DNA of 49,235 nt from Utricularia gibba. Its lineage: Eukaryota > Streptophyta > Magnoliopsida > Lamiales > Lentibulariaceae. The stretch lies in assembly GCA_002189035.1 (NCBI GenBank), contig NEEC01000243.1:1-49235 (forward strand). The letters run 5' to 3'. This document shows positions 37,801 through 48,970 of this stretch, piece by piece. The first letter of the stretch is position 1. Each line of letters opens with the position of its first letter. A program made the translations under genes and the position numbers. The notes beneath the pieces are model-generated. The model did not search any database. It had not been told where the DNA came from and saw only the letters and a list, made by a program, of their open reading frames with translations.

Positions 37801-40800
37801 TGATGTCGTTGTGAACTTCGTTCTGACCCAAGGTTCGGTCTGACTCCTTTGCCACATCGGGTCCTACTCGACGAAAATCGTGATGCACTTATTGAAGTTA
37901 GGATGTCATGAGCACCAAAATGGTTTTCTCAACGCATGCTTTATATCTGAGGAGGCGCTCTCGTGGGGCAACGGTATCGAGAAGGAGGTCGAGTCGAGCT
38001 CGGCCCATAGTCATTTGTAGCTCGGCAAAAAACTTGATGCATTTCTTAACGTTGGGTTTTAATTGGCTGCCTACATGGTTTCTCAAGGAAAAGCTTGTCG
38101 TTTTTGGGCGGGTGATGTCGTTGTGAACTTCGTTCTGACCCAAGGTTCGGTCTGACTCCTTTGCCACATCGGGTCTACTCGACGAAATCGTGATGCACTT
38201 ATTGAAGTTAGGATGTCATAAGCACCCAAAATGGTTTTCTCAACCGCATGCTTTATATCTGAGGAGGCGCTCTCGTGGGGCAACGGTATCGAGAAGGAGG
38301 TCGAGTCGAGCTCGGGCCCATAGTCATTTGTAGCTCGGCAAAAAACTTGATGCATTTATTAACGTTGGGTTTTTGGCTGCCTACATGGTTTCTCAAGGAA
38401 AAGCTTGTCGTTTTTGGGGTGATGTCGTTGTGAACTTCGTTCTGACCCAAGGTTCGGTCTGACTCCTTTGCCACATCGGGTCCTACTCGACGAAAATCGT
38501 GATGCACTTATTGAAGTTAGGATGTCATGAGCACCCAAAATGGTTTTCTCAACCGCATGCTTTATATTGAGGAGGCGCTCTCGTGGGGCAACGGTATCGT
38601 CGAGTCGAGCTCGGCCCATAGTCATTTGTGGCTCGGCAAAAAAACTTGATGCATTTTTTAACGTTGGGTTTTAATTGGCTGCCTACATGGTTTTCAAGGA
38701 AAAGCTTGTCGTTTTTGGGCGGGTGATGTCGTTGTGAACTTCGTTCTGACCAAGGTTCGGTCTGACTCCTTTGCCACATCGGGTCCTACTCGACGAAAAT
38801 TTATTGAAGTTAGGATGTCATGAGCACCCAAATGTCAACCGCTGCTTTATATTGAGGAGGCGCTCTCGTGGGGCACGGTATCGAGAGGTCGAGTCGAGCT
38901 CGGCCATAGTCATTTGTTCGGCAAAAAACTTGATGCATTTCTTAACGTTGGGTTTTAATTGGCTGCCTACATGGTTTCTCAAGGAAAAGCTTGTCGTTTT
39001 TGGGCGGGTGATGTCGTTGTGAACTTCGTTCTGACCAAGGTTCGGTCTGACTCCTTTTTCCACATCGGGTCCTACACGAAAATCGTGATGCACTTATTGA
39101 AGTTAGGATGTCATAAGCACCCAAAATGGTTTTCTCAACCGCATGCTTTATATCTGAGGAGGCGCTCTCGTGGGGCAACGGTATCGAGAAGGAGGTCGAG
39201 TCGAGCTCGGGCCATAGTCATTTGTAGCTCGGCAAAAAACTGATGCATTTTTAACGTTGGGTTTTAATTGGCTGCCTACATGGTTTCAAGGAAAAGCTTG
39301 TCGTTTTTGGCGGGTGATGTCGTTGTGAACTTCGTTCTGACCCAAGGTTCGGTCTGACTCCTTTGCCACATCGGGTCCTACTCGACGAAATCGTGATGCA
39401 CTTATTGAAGTTAGGATGTGCACCCAAAATGGTTTTCTCAACCGCATGCTTATATTTGATAAGGCGCTCTCGTGGGGCAACGGTATCGAGCAGGTCGAGT
39501 CGAGCTCGGGCCCATAGTCATTTGTAGCTCGGCAAAAAACTTGATGCATTTCTTAACGTTGGGTTTTAATTGGCTGCCTACATGGTTTCTCAAGGAAAAG
39601 CTTGTCGTTTTTGGGCGGTGATGTCGTTGTGAACTTCGTTCTGACCCAAGGTTCGGTCTGACTCACATCGGTCCTACTCGACGAAATCGTGATGCTTATT
39701 GAAGTTAGGATGTCATAAGCACCCAAAATGGTTTTCTCAACCGCATGCTTTATCGGAGGCGCTCTCGTGGGGCAACGGTATCGAGAAGAGGTCGAGTCGA
39801 GCTCGGGCCCATAGTCATTTGTAGCTCGGCAAAAAACTTGATGCATTTCTTAACGTTGGGTTTTAATTGGCTGCCTACATGGTTTCTCAAGGAAAAGCTT
39901 GTCGTTTTTGGGCGGGTGATGTCGTTGTGAACTTCGTTCTGACCCAAGGTTCGGTCTGACTCCTTTGCCACATCGGGTCCTACTCGACGAAAATCGTGAT
40001 GCACTTATTGAAGTTAGGATGTCATGAGCACCAAAATGGTTTTCTCAACCGCATGCTTTATATCTGAGGAGGCGCTCTCGTGGGGCAACGGTATCGAGAA
40101 GGAGGTCGAGTCGAGCTCGGGCCCATAGTCATTTGTAGCTCGGCAAAAAACTTGATGCATTTCTTAACGTTGGGTTTTAATTGGCTGCCTACATGGTTTC
40201 TCAAGGAAAAGCTTGTCGTTTTTGGGCGGGTGATGTCGTTGTGAACTTCGTTCTGACCCAAGGTTCGGTCTGACTCCTTTGCCACATCGGGTCCTACTCG
40301 ACGAAAATCGTGATGCACTTATTGAAGTTAGGATGTCATAAGCACCCAAAATGGTTTTCTCAACCGCATGCTTTATATCTGAGGAGGCGCTCTCGTGGGG
40401 CAACGGTATCGAGAAGGAGGTCGAGTCGAGCTCGGGCCCATAGTCATTTGTAGCTCGGCAAAAAACTGATGCATTTTTAACGTTGGGTTTTAATTGGCTG
40501 CCTACATGGTTTCTCAAGGAAAAGCTTGTCGTTTTTGGCGGGTGATGTCGTTGTGAACTTCGTTCTGACCCAAGGTTCGGTCTGACTCCTTTGCCACATC
40601 GGGTCCTACTCGACGAAAATCGTGATGCACTTATTGAAGTTAGGATGTCATGCACCCAAAATGGTTTTCTCAACCGCATGCTTTATATCTGAGGAGGCGC
40701 TCGTGGGGCAACGGTATCGAGAGGTCGAGTCGAGCTCGGGCCCATAGTCATTTGTGGCTCGGCAAAAAACTTGATGCATTTTTTAACGTTGGGTTTTAAT

Positions 40801-40941
40801 TGGCTGCCTACATGGTTTTTCAAGGAAAAGCTTGTCGTTTTTGGGCGGGTGATGTCGTTGTGAACTTCGTTCTGACCCAAGGTTCGGTCTGACTCCTTTC
40901 GGGTCCTACTCGACGAAAATCGTGCTGCACTTATTGAAGTT

Positions 40942-43900
40942 AGGATGTCATGAGCACCCAAAATGGTTTTCTCAACCGCATGCTTTATATTTGATAAGGC
41001 GCTCTCGTGGGCAACGGTATCGAGCAGGATTCGAGTCGAGCTCGGGCCATAGTCATTTGTGGCTCGGCAAAAAACTTGATGCATTTCTTAACGTTGGGTT
41101 TTAATTGGCTGCCTACATGGTTTCTCAAGGAAAAGCTTGTCGTTTTTGGGCGGGTGATGTCGTTGTGAACTTCGTTCTGACCCAAGTTCGTCTGACTCCT
41201 TTTCCACATCGGGTCTACTCGACGAAAATCGTGATGCACTTATTGAAGTTAGGATGTCATGCACCCAAAATGGTTTTCTCAACCGCATGCTTTATATCTG
41301 AGGAGGCGCTCTCGTGGGGCAACGGTATCGAGAAGGAGGTCGAGTCGAGCTCGGGCCCATAGTCATTTGTAGCTCGGCAAAAAACTTGATGCATTTTTAA
41401 CGTTGGGTTTTAATTGGCTGCCTACATGGTTTCTCAAGGAAAAGCTTGTCGTTTTTGGCGGGTGATGTCGTTGTGAACTTCGTTCTGACCCAAGGTTCGG
41501 TCTGACTCCTTTCCACATCGGGTCCTACTCGACGAAATCGTGATGCACTTATTGAAGTTAGGATGTCATGAGCACCCAAAATGGTTTTCTCAACCGCATG
41601 CTTTATATTTGAGGAGGCGCTCTCGTGGGGCAACGGTATCGAGCAGCGAGTCGAGCTCGGCCCATAGTCATTTGTAGCTCGGCAAAAAACTTGATGCATT
41701 TTTAACGTTGGGTTTTAATTGGCTGCCTACATGGTTTTCAAGGAAAAGCTTGTCGTTTTTGGGCGGGTGATGTCGTTGTGAACTTCGTTCTGACCCAAGG
41801 TTCGGTCTGACTCCTTTGCCACATCGGGTCCTACTCGACGAAAATCGTGCTGCACTTATTGAAGTTAGGATGTCATGCACCCAAAATGGTTTTCTCAACC
41901 GCATGCTTTATATTTGATAAGCGCTCTCGTGGGCAACGGTATCGAGCAGGTGGTCGAGTCGAGCTCGGGCCCATAGTCATTTGTGGCTCGGCAAAAAACT
42001 TGATGCATTTTTTAACGTTGGGTTTTAATTGGCTGCCTACATGGTTTCTCAAGGAAAAGCTTGTCGTTTTTGGGCGGGTGATGTCGTTGTGAACTTCGTT
42101 CTGACCCAAGGTTCGGTCTGACTCCTTTTACATCGGGTCCTACTCGACGAAATCGTGAAGTTAGGATGTCATAAGCACCCAAAATGGTTTTCTCAACCGC
42201 ATGCTTTATATTGAGGAGGCGCTCTCGTGGGGCAACGGTATCGAGAAGGAGGTCGAGTCGAGCTCGGGCCCATAGTCATTTGTAGCTCGGCAAAAAACTT
42301 GATGCATTTCTTAACGTTGGGTTTTAATTGGCTGCCTACATGGTTTTTCAAGGAAAAGCTTGTCGTTTTTGGGCGGGTGATGTCGTTGTGAACTTCGTTC
42401 TGACCCAAGGTTCGGTCTGACTCCTTTTTCCACATGGGTCCTACTCGACGAAAATCGTGCTGCACTTATTGAAGTTAGGATGTCATGAGCACCCAAAATG
42501 GTTTTCTCAACCGCATGCTTTATATTGAGGAGGCGCTCTCGTGGGGCAACGGTATCGAGAAGGAGGTCGAGTCGAGCTCGGCCCATAGTCATTTGTGGCT
42601 CGGCAAAAAACTTGATGCATTTTTTAACGTTGGGTTTTAATTGGCTGCCTACATGGTTTTCAAGGAAAAGCTTGTCGTTTTTGGGCGGGTGATGTCGTTG
42701 TGAACTTCGTTCTGACCCAAGGTTCGGTCTGACTCCTTTGCCACATCGGTCCTACTCGACGAAAATCGTGCTGCACTTATTGAAGTTAGGATGTCATGAG
42801 CACCCAAAATGGTTTTCTCAACCGCATGCTTTATTTTGATAAGGCGCTCGTGGGGCAACGGTATCGAGCAGGTCGAGTCGAGCTCGGGCCCATAGTCATT
42901 TGTGGCTCGGCAAAAAACTTGATGCATTTCTTAACGTTGGGTTTTAATTGGCTGCCTACATGGTTTCTCAAGGAAAAGCTTGTCGTTTTTGGGCGGGTGA
43001 TGTCGTTGTGAACTTCGTTCTGACCCAAGGTTCGGTCTGACTCCTTTGCCACATCGGGTCCTACTCGACGAAAATCGTGATGCACTTATTGAAGTTAGGA
43101 TGTCATAAGCACCCAAAATGGTTTTCTCAACCGCATGCTTTATATCTGAGGAGGCGCTCTCGTGGGGCAACGGTATCGAGAAGGAGGTCGAGTCGAGCTC
43201 GGCCCATAGTCATTTGTAGCTCGGCAAAAAACTTGATGCATTTATTAACGTTGGGTTTTAATTGGCTGCCTACATGGTTTCTCAAGGAAAAGCTTGTCGT
43301 TTTTGGCGGGTGATGTCGTTGTGAACTTCGTTCTGACCCAAGGTTCGGTCTGACTCCTTTCCACATCGGGTCCTACTCGACGAAATTCGTGATGCACTTA
43401 TTGAAGTTAGGATGTCATAGCACCCAAAATGGTTTTCTCAACCGCATGCTTATATTTGATAAGGCGCTCTCGTGGGGCAACGGTATCGAGCAGGTTCGAG
43501 TCGAGCTCGGCCCATAGTCATTTGTGGCTCGGCAAAAAACTTGATGCATTTTTAACGTTGGGTTTTAATTGGCTGCCTACATGGTTTTTCAAAGGAAAAG
43601 CTTGTCGTTTTTGGGCGGGTGATGTCGTTGTGAACTTCGTTCTGACCCAAGGTTCGGTCTGACTCCTTTGCCACATCGGGTCCTACTCGACGAAAATCGT
43701 GATGCACTTATTGAAGTTAGGATGTCATAAGCACCAAAATGGTTTTCTCAACCGCATGCTTTATATTTGAGCGCTCTCGTGGGGCAACGGTATCGAGCAG
43801 GTGGTCGAGTCGAGCTCGGGCCCATAGTCATTTGTGGCTCGGCAAAAAACTTGATGCATTTTTAACGTTGGGTTTTAATTGGCTGCCTACATGGTTTCTC

Positions 43901-46900
43901 AAGGAAAAGCTTCGTTTTTGGGCGGGTGATGTCGTTGTGAACTTCGTTCTGACCCAAGGTTCGGTCTGACTCCTTTTTTACATCGGGTCTACTCGACGAA
44001 AATCGTGACTTATTGAAGTTAGGATGTCATAAGCACCCAAAATGGTTTTCTCAACCGCATGCTTTATATCTGAGGAGGCGCTCTCGTGGGGCAACGGTAT
44101 CGAGAAGGAGGTCGAGTCGAGCTCGGGCCCATAGTCATTTGTGGCTCGGCAAAAAACTTGATGCATTTCTTAACGTTGGGTTTTAATTGGCTGCCTACAT
44201 GGTTTTTCAAGGAAAGCTTGTCGTTTTTGGGCGGGTGATGTCGTTGTGAACTTCGTTCTGACCCAAGGTTCGGTCTGACTCCTTTCCACATCGGGTCCTA
44301 CTCGACGAAAATCGTGCTGCACTTATTGAAGTTAGGATGTCATGAGCACCCAAAATGGTTTTCTCAACCGCATGCTTTATATTTGATAAGGCGCTCTCGT
44401 GGGGCAACGGTATCGAGCAGGTGGTCGAGTCGAGCTCGGGCCCATAGTCATTTGTGGCTCGGCAAAAAACTTGATGCATTTTTAACGTTGGGTTTTAATT
44501 GGCTGCCTACATGGTTTCTCAAGGAAAAGCTTGTCGTTTTTGGGCGGGTGATGTCGTTGTGAACTTCGTTCTGACCCAAGGTTCGGTCTGACTCCTTTTT
44601 ACATCGGGTGCTACTCGACGAAAATCGTGATTATTGAAGTTAGGATGTCGCACCCAAAATGGTTTTCTCAACCGCTGCTTTATATCTGAGGAGGCGCTCT
44701 CGTGGGGCAACGGTATCGAGAAGGAGGTCGAGTCGAGCTCGGGCCCATAGTCATTTGTGGCTCGGCAAAAAACTTGATGCATTTTTAACGTTGGGTTTAA
44801 TTGGCTGCCTACATGGTTTCTCAAGGAAAAGCTTGTCGTTTTTGGCGGGTGATGTCGTTGTGAACTTCGTTCTGACCCAAGGTTCGGTCTGACTCCTTTT
44901 TTACATCGGGTCTACTCGACGAAATCGTGATGCACTTATTGAAGTTAGGATCATGAGCACCCAAAATGGTTTTCTCAACCGCATGCTTTATATTTGATAA
45001 GGCGCTCTCGTGGGGCAACGGTATCGAGCAGGTGGTCGAGTCGAGCTCGGGCCCATAGTCATTTGTGGCTCGGCAAAAAACTTGATGCATTTTTAACGTT
45101 GGGTTTTAATTGGCTGCCTACATGGTTTCTCAAGGAAAAGCTTGTCGTTTTTGGGCGGGTGATGTCGTTGTGAACTTCGTTCTGACCCAAGGTTCGGTCT
45201 GACTCCTTTTTCCACATCGGGTCCTACTCGACGAAAATCGTGATGCACTTATTGAAGTTAGGATGTCATAAGCACCCAAAATGGTTTTCTCAACCGCATG
45301 CTTATATTTGATAAGGCGCTCTCGTGGGGCAACGGTATCGAGCAGGACGAGTCGAGCTCGGCCCATAGTCATTTGTGGCTCGGCAAAAAACTTGATGCAT
45401 TTAACGTTGGGTTTTAATTGGCTGCCTACATGGTTTTTCAAGGAAAAGCTTGTCGTTTTTGGGCGGGTGATGTCGTTGTGAACTTCGTTCTGACCCAAGG
45501 TTCGGTCTGACTCCTTTGCCACATCGGGTCCTACTCGACGAAAATCGTGATGCACTTATTGAAGTTAGGATGTCATAAGCACCCAAAATGGTTTTCTCAA
45601 CCGCATGCTTTATATTTGATAAGGCGCTCTCGTGGGGCAACGGTATCGAGCAGGTGGTCGAGTCGAGCTCGGGCCCATAGTCATTTGTGCTCGGCAAAAA
45701 ACTTGATGCATTTTTTAACGTTGGGTTTTAATTGGCTGCCTACATGGTTTCTCAAGGAAAAGCTTGTCGTTTTTGGGCGGGTGATGTCGTTGTGAACTTC
45801 GTTCTGACCCAAGGTTCGGTCTGACTCCTTTGCCACATCGGGTCCTACTCGACGAAAATCGTGAACCTTATTGAAGTTAGGATGTCATAAGCACCCAAAA
45901 TGGTTTTCTCAACCGCATGCTTTATATCTGAGGAGGCGCTCTCGTGGGGCAACGGTATCGAGAAGGAGGTCGAGTCGAGCTCGGGCCCATAGTCATTTGT
46001 AGCTCGGCAAAAAACTTGATGCATTTCTTAACGTTGGGTTTTAATTGGCTGCCTACATGGTTTTTCAAGGAAAAGCTTGTCGTTTTTGGGCGGGTGATGT
46101 CGTTGTGAACTTCGTTCTGACCCAAGTTCGGTCTGACTCCTTTTCCACATCGGGTCTACTCGACGAAAATCGTGCTGCACTTATTGAAGTTAGGATGTCA
46201 TGAGCACCCAAATGGTTTTCTCAACCGCATGCTTTATATTTGATAAGGCGCTCTCGTGGGGCAACGGTATCGAAGGAGGTCGAGTCGAGCTCGGGCCCAT
46301 AGTCATTTGTGGCTCGGCAAAAAACTTGATGCATTTTTTAACGTTGGGTTTTAATTGGCTGCCTACATGGTTTCTCAAGGAAAAGCTTGTCGTTTTTGGG
46401 CGGGTGATGTCGTTGTGAACTTCGTTCTGACCCAAGGTTCGGTCTGACTCCTTTTTCATCGGGTCTACTCGACGAAAATCGTGATGCTTATTGAAGTTAG
46501 GATGTCATAAGCACCCAAAATGGTTTTCTCAACCGCATGCTTTATATCTGAGGAGGCGCTCTCGTGGGGCAACGTATCGAGAAGGAGGTCGAGTCGAGCT
46601 CGGGCCCATAGTCATTTGTAGCTCGGCAAAAAACTTGATGCATTTTTAACGTTGGGTTTTAATTGGCTGCCTACATGGTTTTCAAGGAAAAGCTTGTCGT
46701 TTTTGGGCGGGTGATGTCGTTGTGAACTTCGTTCTGACCCAAGTTCGGTCTGACTCCTTTCATCGGGTCTACTCGACGAAAATCGTGCTGCACTTATTGA
46801 AGTTAGGATGTCATGAGCACCCAAAATGGTTTTCTCAACCGCATGCTTTATATTGATAAGGCGCTCTCGTGGGGCAACGGTATCGAGCAGGTGGTCGAGT

Positions 46901-48970
46901 CGAGCTCGGGCCCATAGTCATTTGTGGCTCGGCAAAAAACTTGATGCATTTTTTAACGTTGGGTTTTAATTGGCTGCCTACATGGTTTCTCAAGGAAAAG
47001 CTTGTCGTTTTGGGCGGGTGATGTCGTTGTGAACTTCGTTCTGACCCAAGGTTCGGTCTGACTCCTTTTTACATCGGGTCTACTCGACGAAAATCGTGAT
47101 TATTGAAGTTAGGATGTCATAAGCACCCAAAATGGTTTTCTCAACCGCATGCTTTATATCTGAGGAGGCGCTCTCGTGGGGCAACGGTATCGAGAAGGAG
47201 GTCGAGTCGAGCTCGGCCCATAGTCATTTGTGGCTCGGCAAAAAACTTGATGCATTTCTTAACGTTGGGTTTTAATTGGCTGCCTACATGGTTTCTCAAG
47301 GAAAAGCTTGTCGTTTTTGGGCGGGTGATGTCGTTGTGAACTTCGTTCTGACCCAAGGTTCGGTCTGACTCCTTTTTTACATCGGGTACTCGACGAAAAT
47401 CGTGATGCCTTATTGAAGTTAGGATGTCATAAGCACCCAAAATGGTTTTCTCAACCGCATGCTTTATCTAGGAGGCGCTCTCGTGGGGCAACGGTATCGA
47501 GAAGGAGGTCGAGTCGAGCTCGGGCCCATAGTCATTTGTGGCTCGGCAAAAAACTTGATGCATTTCTTAACGTTGGTTTTAATTGGCTGCCTACATGGTT
47601 TTCAAGGAAAAGCTTGTCGTTTTTGGGCGGGTGATGTCGTTGTGAACTTCGTTCTGACCCAAGGTTCGGTCTGACTCCTTTCCACATCGGGTCCTACTCG
47701 ACGAAAATCGTGCTGCACTTATTGAAGTTAGGATGTCATGAGCACCCAAAATGGTTTTCTCAACCGCATGCTTTATATCTGAGGAGGCGCTCTCGTGGGG
47801 CAACGGTATCGAGAAGGAGGTCGAGTCGAGCTCGGGCCCATAGTCATTTGTGGCTCGGCAAAAAACTTGATGCATTTCTTAACGTTGGGTTTTAATTGGC
47901 TGCCTACATGGTTTCTCAAGGAAAAGCTTGTCGTTTTTGGGCGGGTGATGTCGTTGTGAACTTCGTTCTGACCCAAGGTTCGGTCTGACTCCTTTCCCAC
48001 ATCGGGTCCTACTCGACGAAAATCGTGATGCACTTATTGAAGTTAGGATGTCATGAGCACCCAAAATGGTTTTCTCAACCGCATGCTTTATATCTGAGGA
48101 GGCGCTCTCGTGGGGCAACGGTATCGAGAAGGAGGTCGAGTCGAGCTCGGGCCCATAGTCATTTGTGGCTCGGCAAAAAACTTGATGCATTTCTTAACGT
48201 TGGGTTTTAATTGGCTGCCTACATGGTTTCTCAAGGAAAAGCTTGTCGTTTTTGGGCGGGTGATGTCGTTGTGAACTTCGTTCTGACCCAAGTTCGGTCT
48301 GACTCCTTTGCCACATCGGGTCCTACTCGACGAAATCGTGATGCACTTATTGAAGTTAGGATGTCATGAGCACCCAAAATGGTTTTCAACCGCATGCTTT
48401 ATATTGATAAGGCGCTCTCGTGGGGCAACGGTATCGAGAAGGAGGTCGAGTCGAGCTCGGGCCCATAGTCATTTGTGGCTCGGCAAAAAACTTGATGCAT
48501 TTATTAACGTTGGGTTTTAATTGGCTGCCTACATGGTTTTCAAGGAAAAGCTTGTCGTTTTTGGGCGGGTGATGTCGTTGTGAACTTCGTTCTGACCCAA
48601 GGTTCGGTCTGACTCCTTTGCCACATCGGGTCTACTCGACGAAAATCGTGCTGCACTTATTGAAGTTAGGATGTCATGAGCACCCAAAATGGTTTTCTCA
48701 ACCGCATGCTTTTATTGATAAGGCGCTCTCGTGGGGCAACGGTATCGAGCAGGGTCGAGTCGAGCTCGGGCCCATAGTCATTTGTGGCTCGGCAAAAAAC
48801 TTGATGCATTTTTTAACGTTGGGTTTTAATTGGCTGCCTACATGGTTTCTCAAGGAAAAGCTTGTCGTTTTTGGGCGGGTGATGTCGTTGTGAACTTCGT
48901 TCTGACCCAAGGTTCGGTCTGACTCCTTTACATCGGGTCCTACTCGACGAAAATCGTGATTATTGAAGTT
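40942..48970 (+). repeat. Array block 5: GATAAGG/GAGCAGG copies common
   Basis: Copies start at 40942, 41251, 41560, 41867, 42163, 42477, 42788, 43097, 43409, 43719, 44021, 44334, 44642, 44947, 45260, 45567, 45879, 46192, 46499, 46805, 47111, 47421, 47730, 48045, 48358 and 48668. A variant with TTTGATAAGG at about unit position 49-58 is found in copies 40942, 41867, 42788, 43409, 44334, 44947, 45260, 45567, 46192, 46805, 48358 and 48668. It is usually joined to GAGCAGG or GAGCAGGTGG in place of GAGAAGGAGG, so the two changes are linked. The 10-bp-deleted tail is absent. The tail commonly reads CCTTTTTACATC, CCTTTCCACATC or similar in place of CCTTTGCCACATC. Confidence 0.93.
44334..47420 (+). 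repeat. Partly alternating two-copy pattern (~615 bp dimers)
   Basis: Calling copies with GATAAGG type D and copies with CTGAGGAGG type N, the order from 44334 is D, N, D, D, D, N, D, N, D, N. Several D copies begin CATGAGC after a GTGCTG junction (44334, 46192, 46805). N copies mostly begin CATAAGC after a GTGA-type junction (45879, 46499, 47111), so start and body variants travel together. D-N steps at 45567, 46192 and 46805 are 625, 613 and 616 bp long. This is what a young dimeric higher-order repeat would look like, but only four to five rounds are present and two extra D copies interrupt it. Confidence 0.5.

Larger units (their letters stand above)
25398..40941 (+). repeat. Array block 4: transition zone, T-rich variants and larger deletions
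   Basis: Copies start at 25398, 25699, 26013, 26318, 26628, 26929, 27240, 27552, 27856, 28169, 28483, 28789, 29102, 29403, 29699, 30012, 30320, 30628, 30936, 31228, 31541, 31845, 32154, 32458, 32767, 33077, 33352, 33624, 33940, 34247, 34541, 34856, 35161, 35469, 35779, 36074, 36377, 36660, 36969, 37281, 37587, 37900, 38210, 38519, 38812, 39105, 39413, 39707, 40016, 40330 and 40642. TTTGATAAGG first appears at about 25446 and again at about 29451 and 39447. GCATTTTTAACG, GGTTTTCAAGG, TTTCCACATC and GGGTCTACTC variants accumulate. The exact GGTTCCTTTGCC form is last seen near 26871; a near form follows at 32399. Confidence 0.94.
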
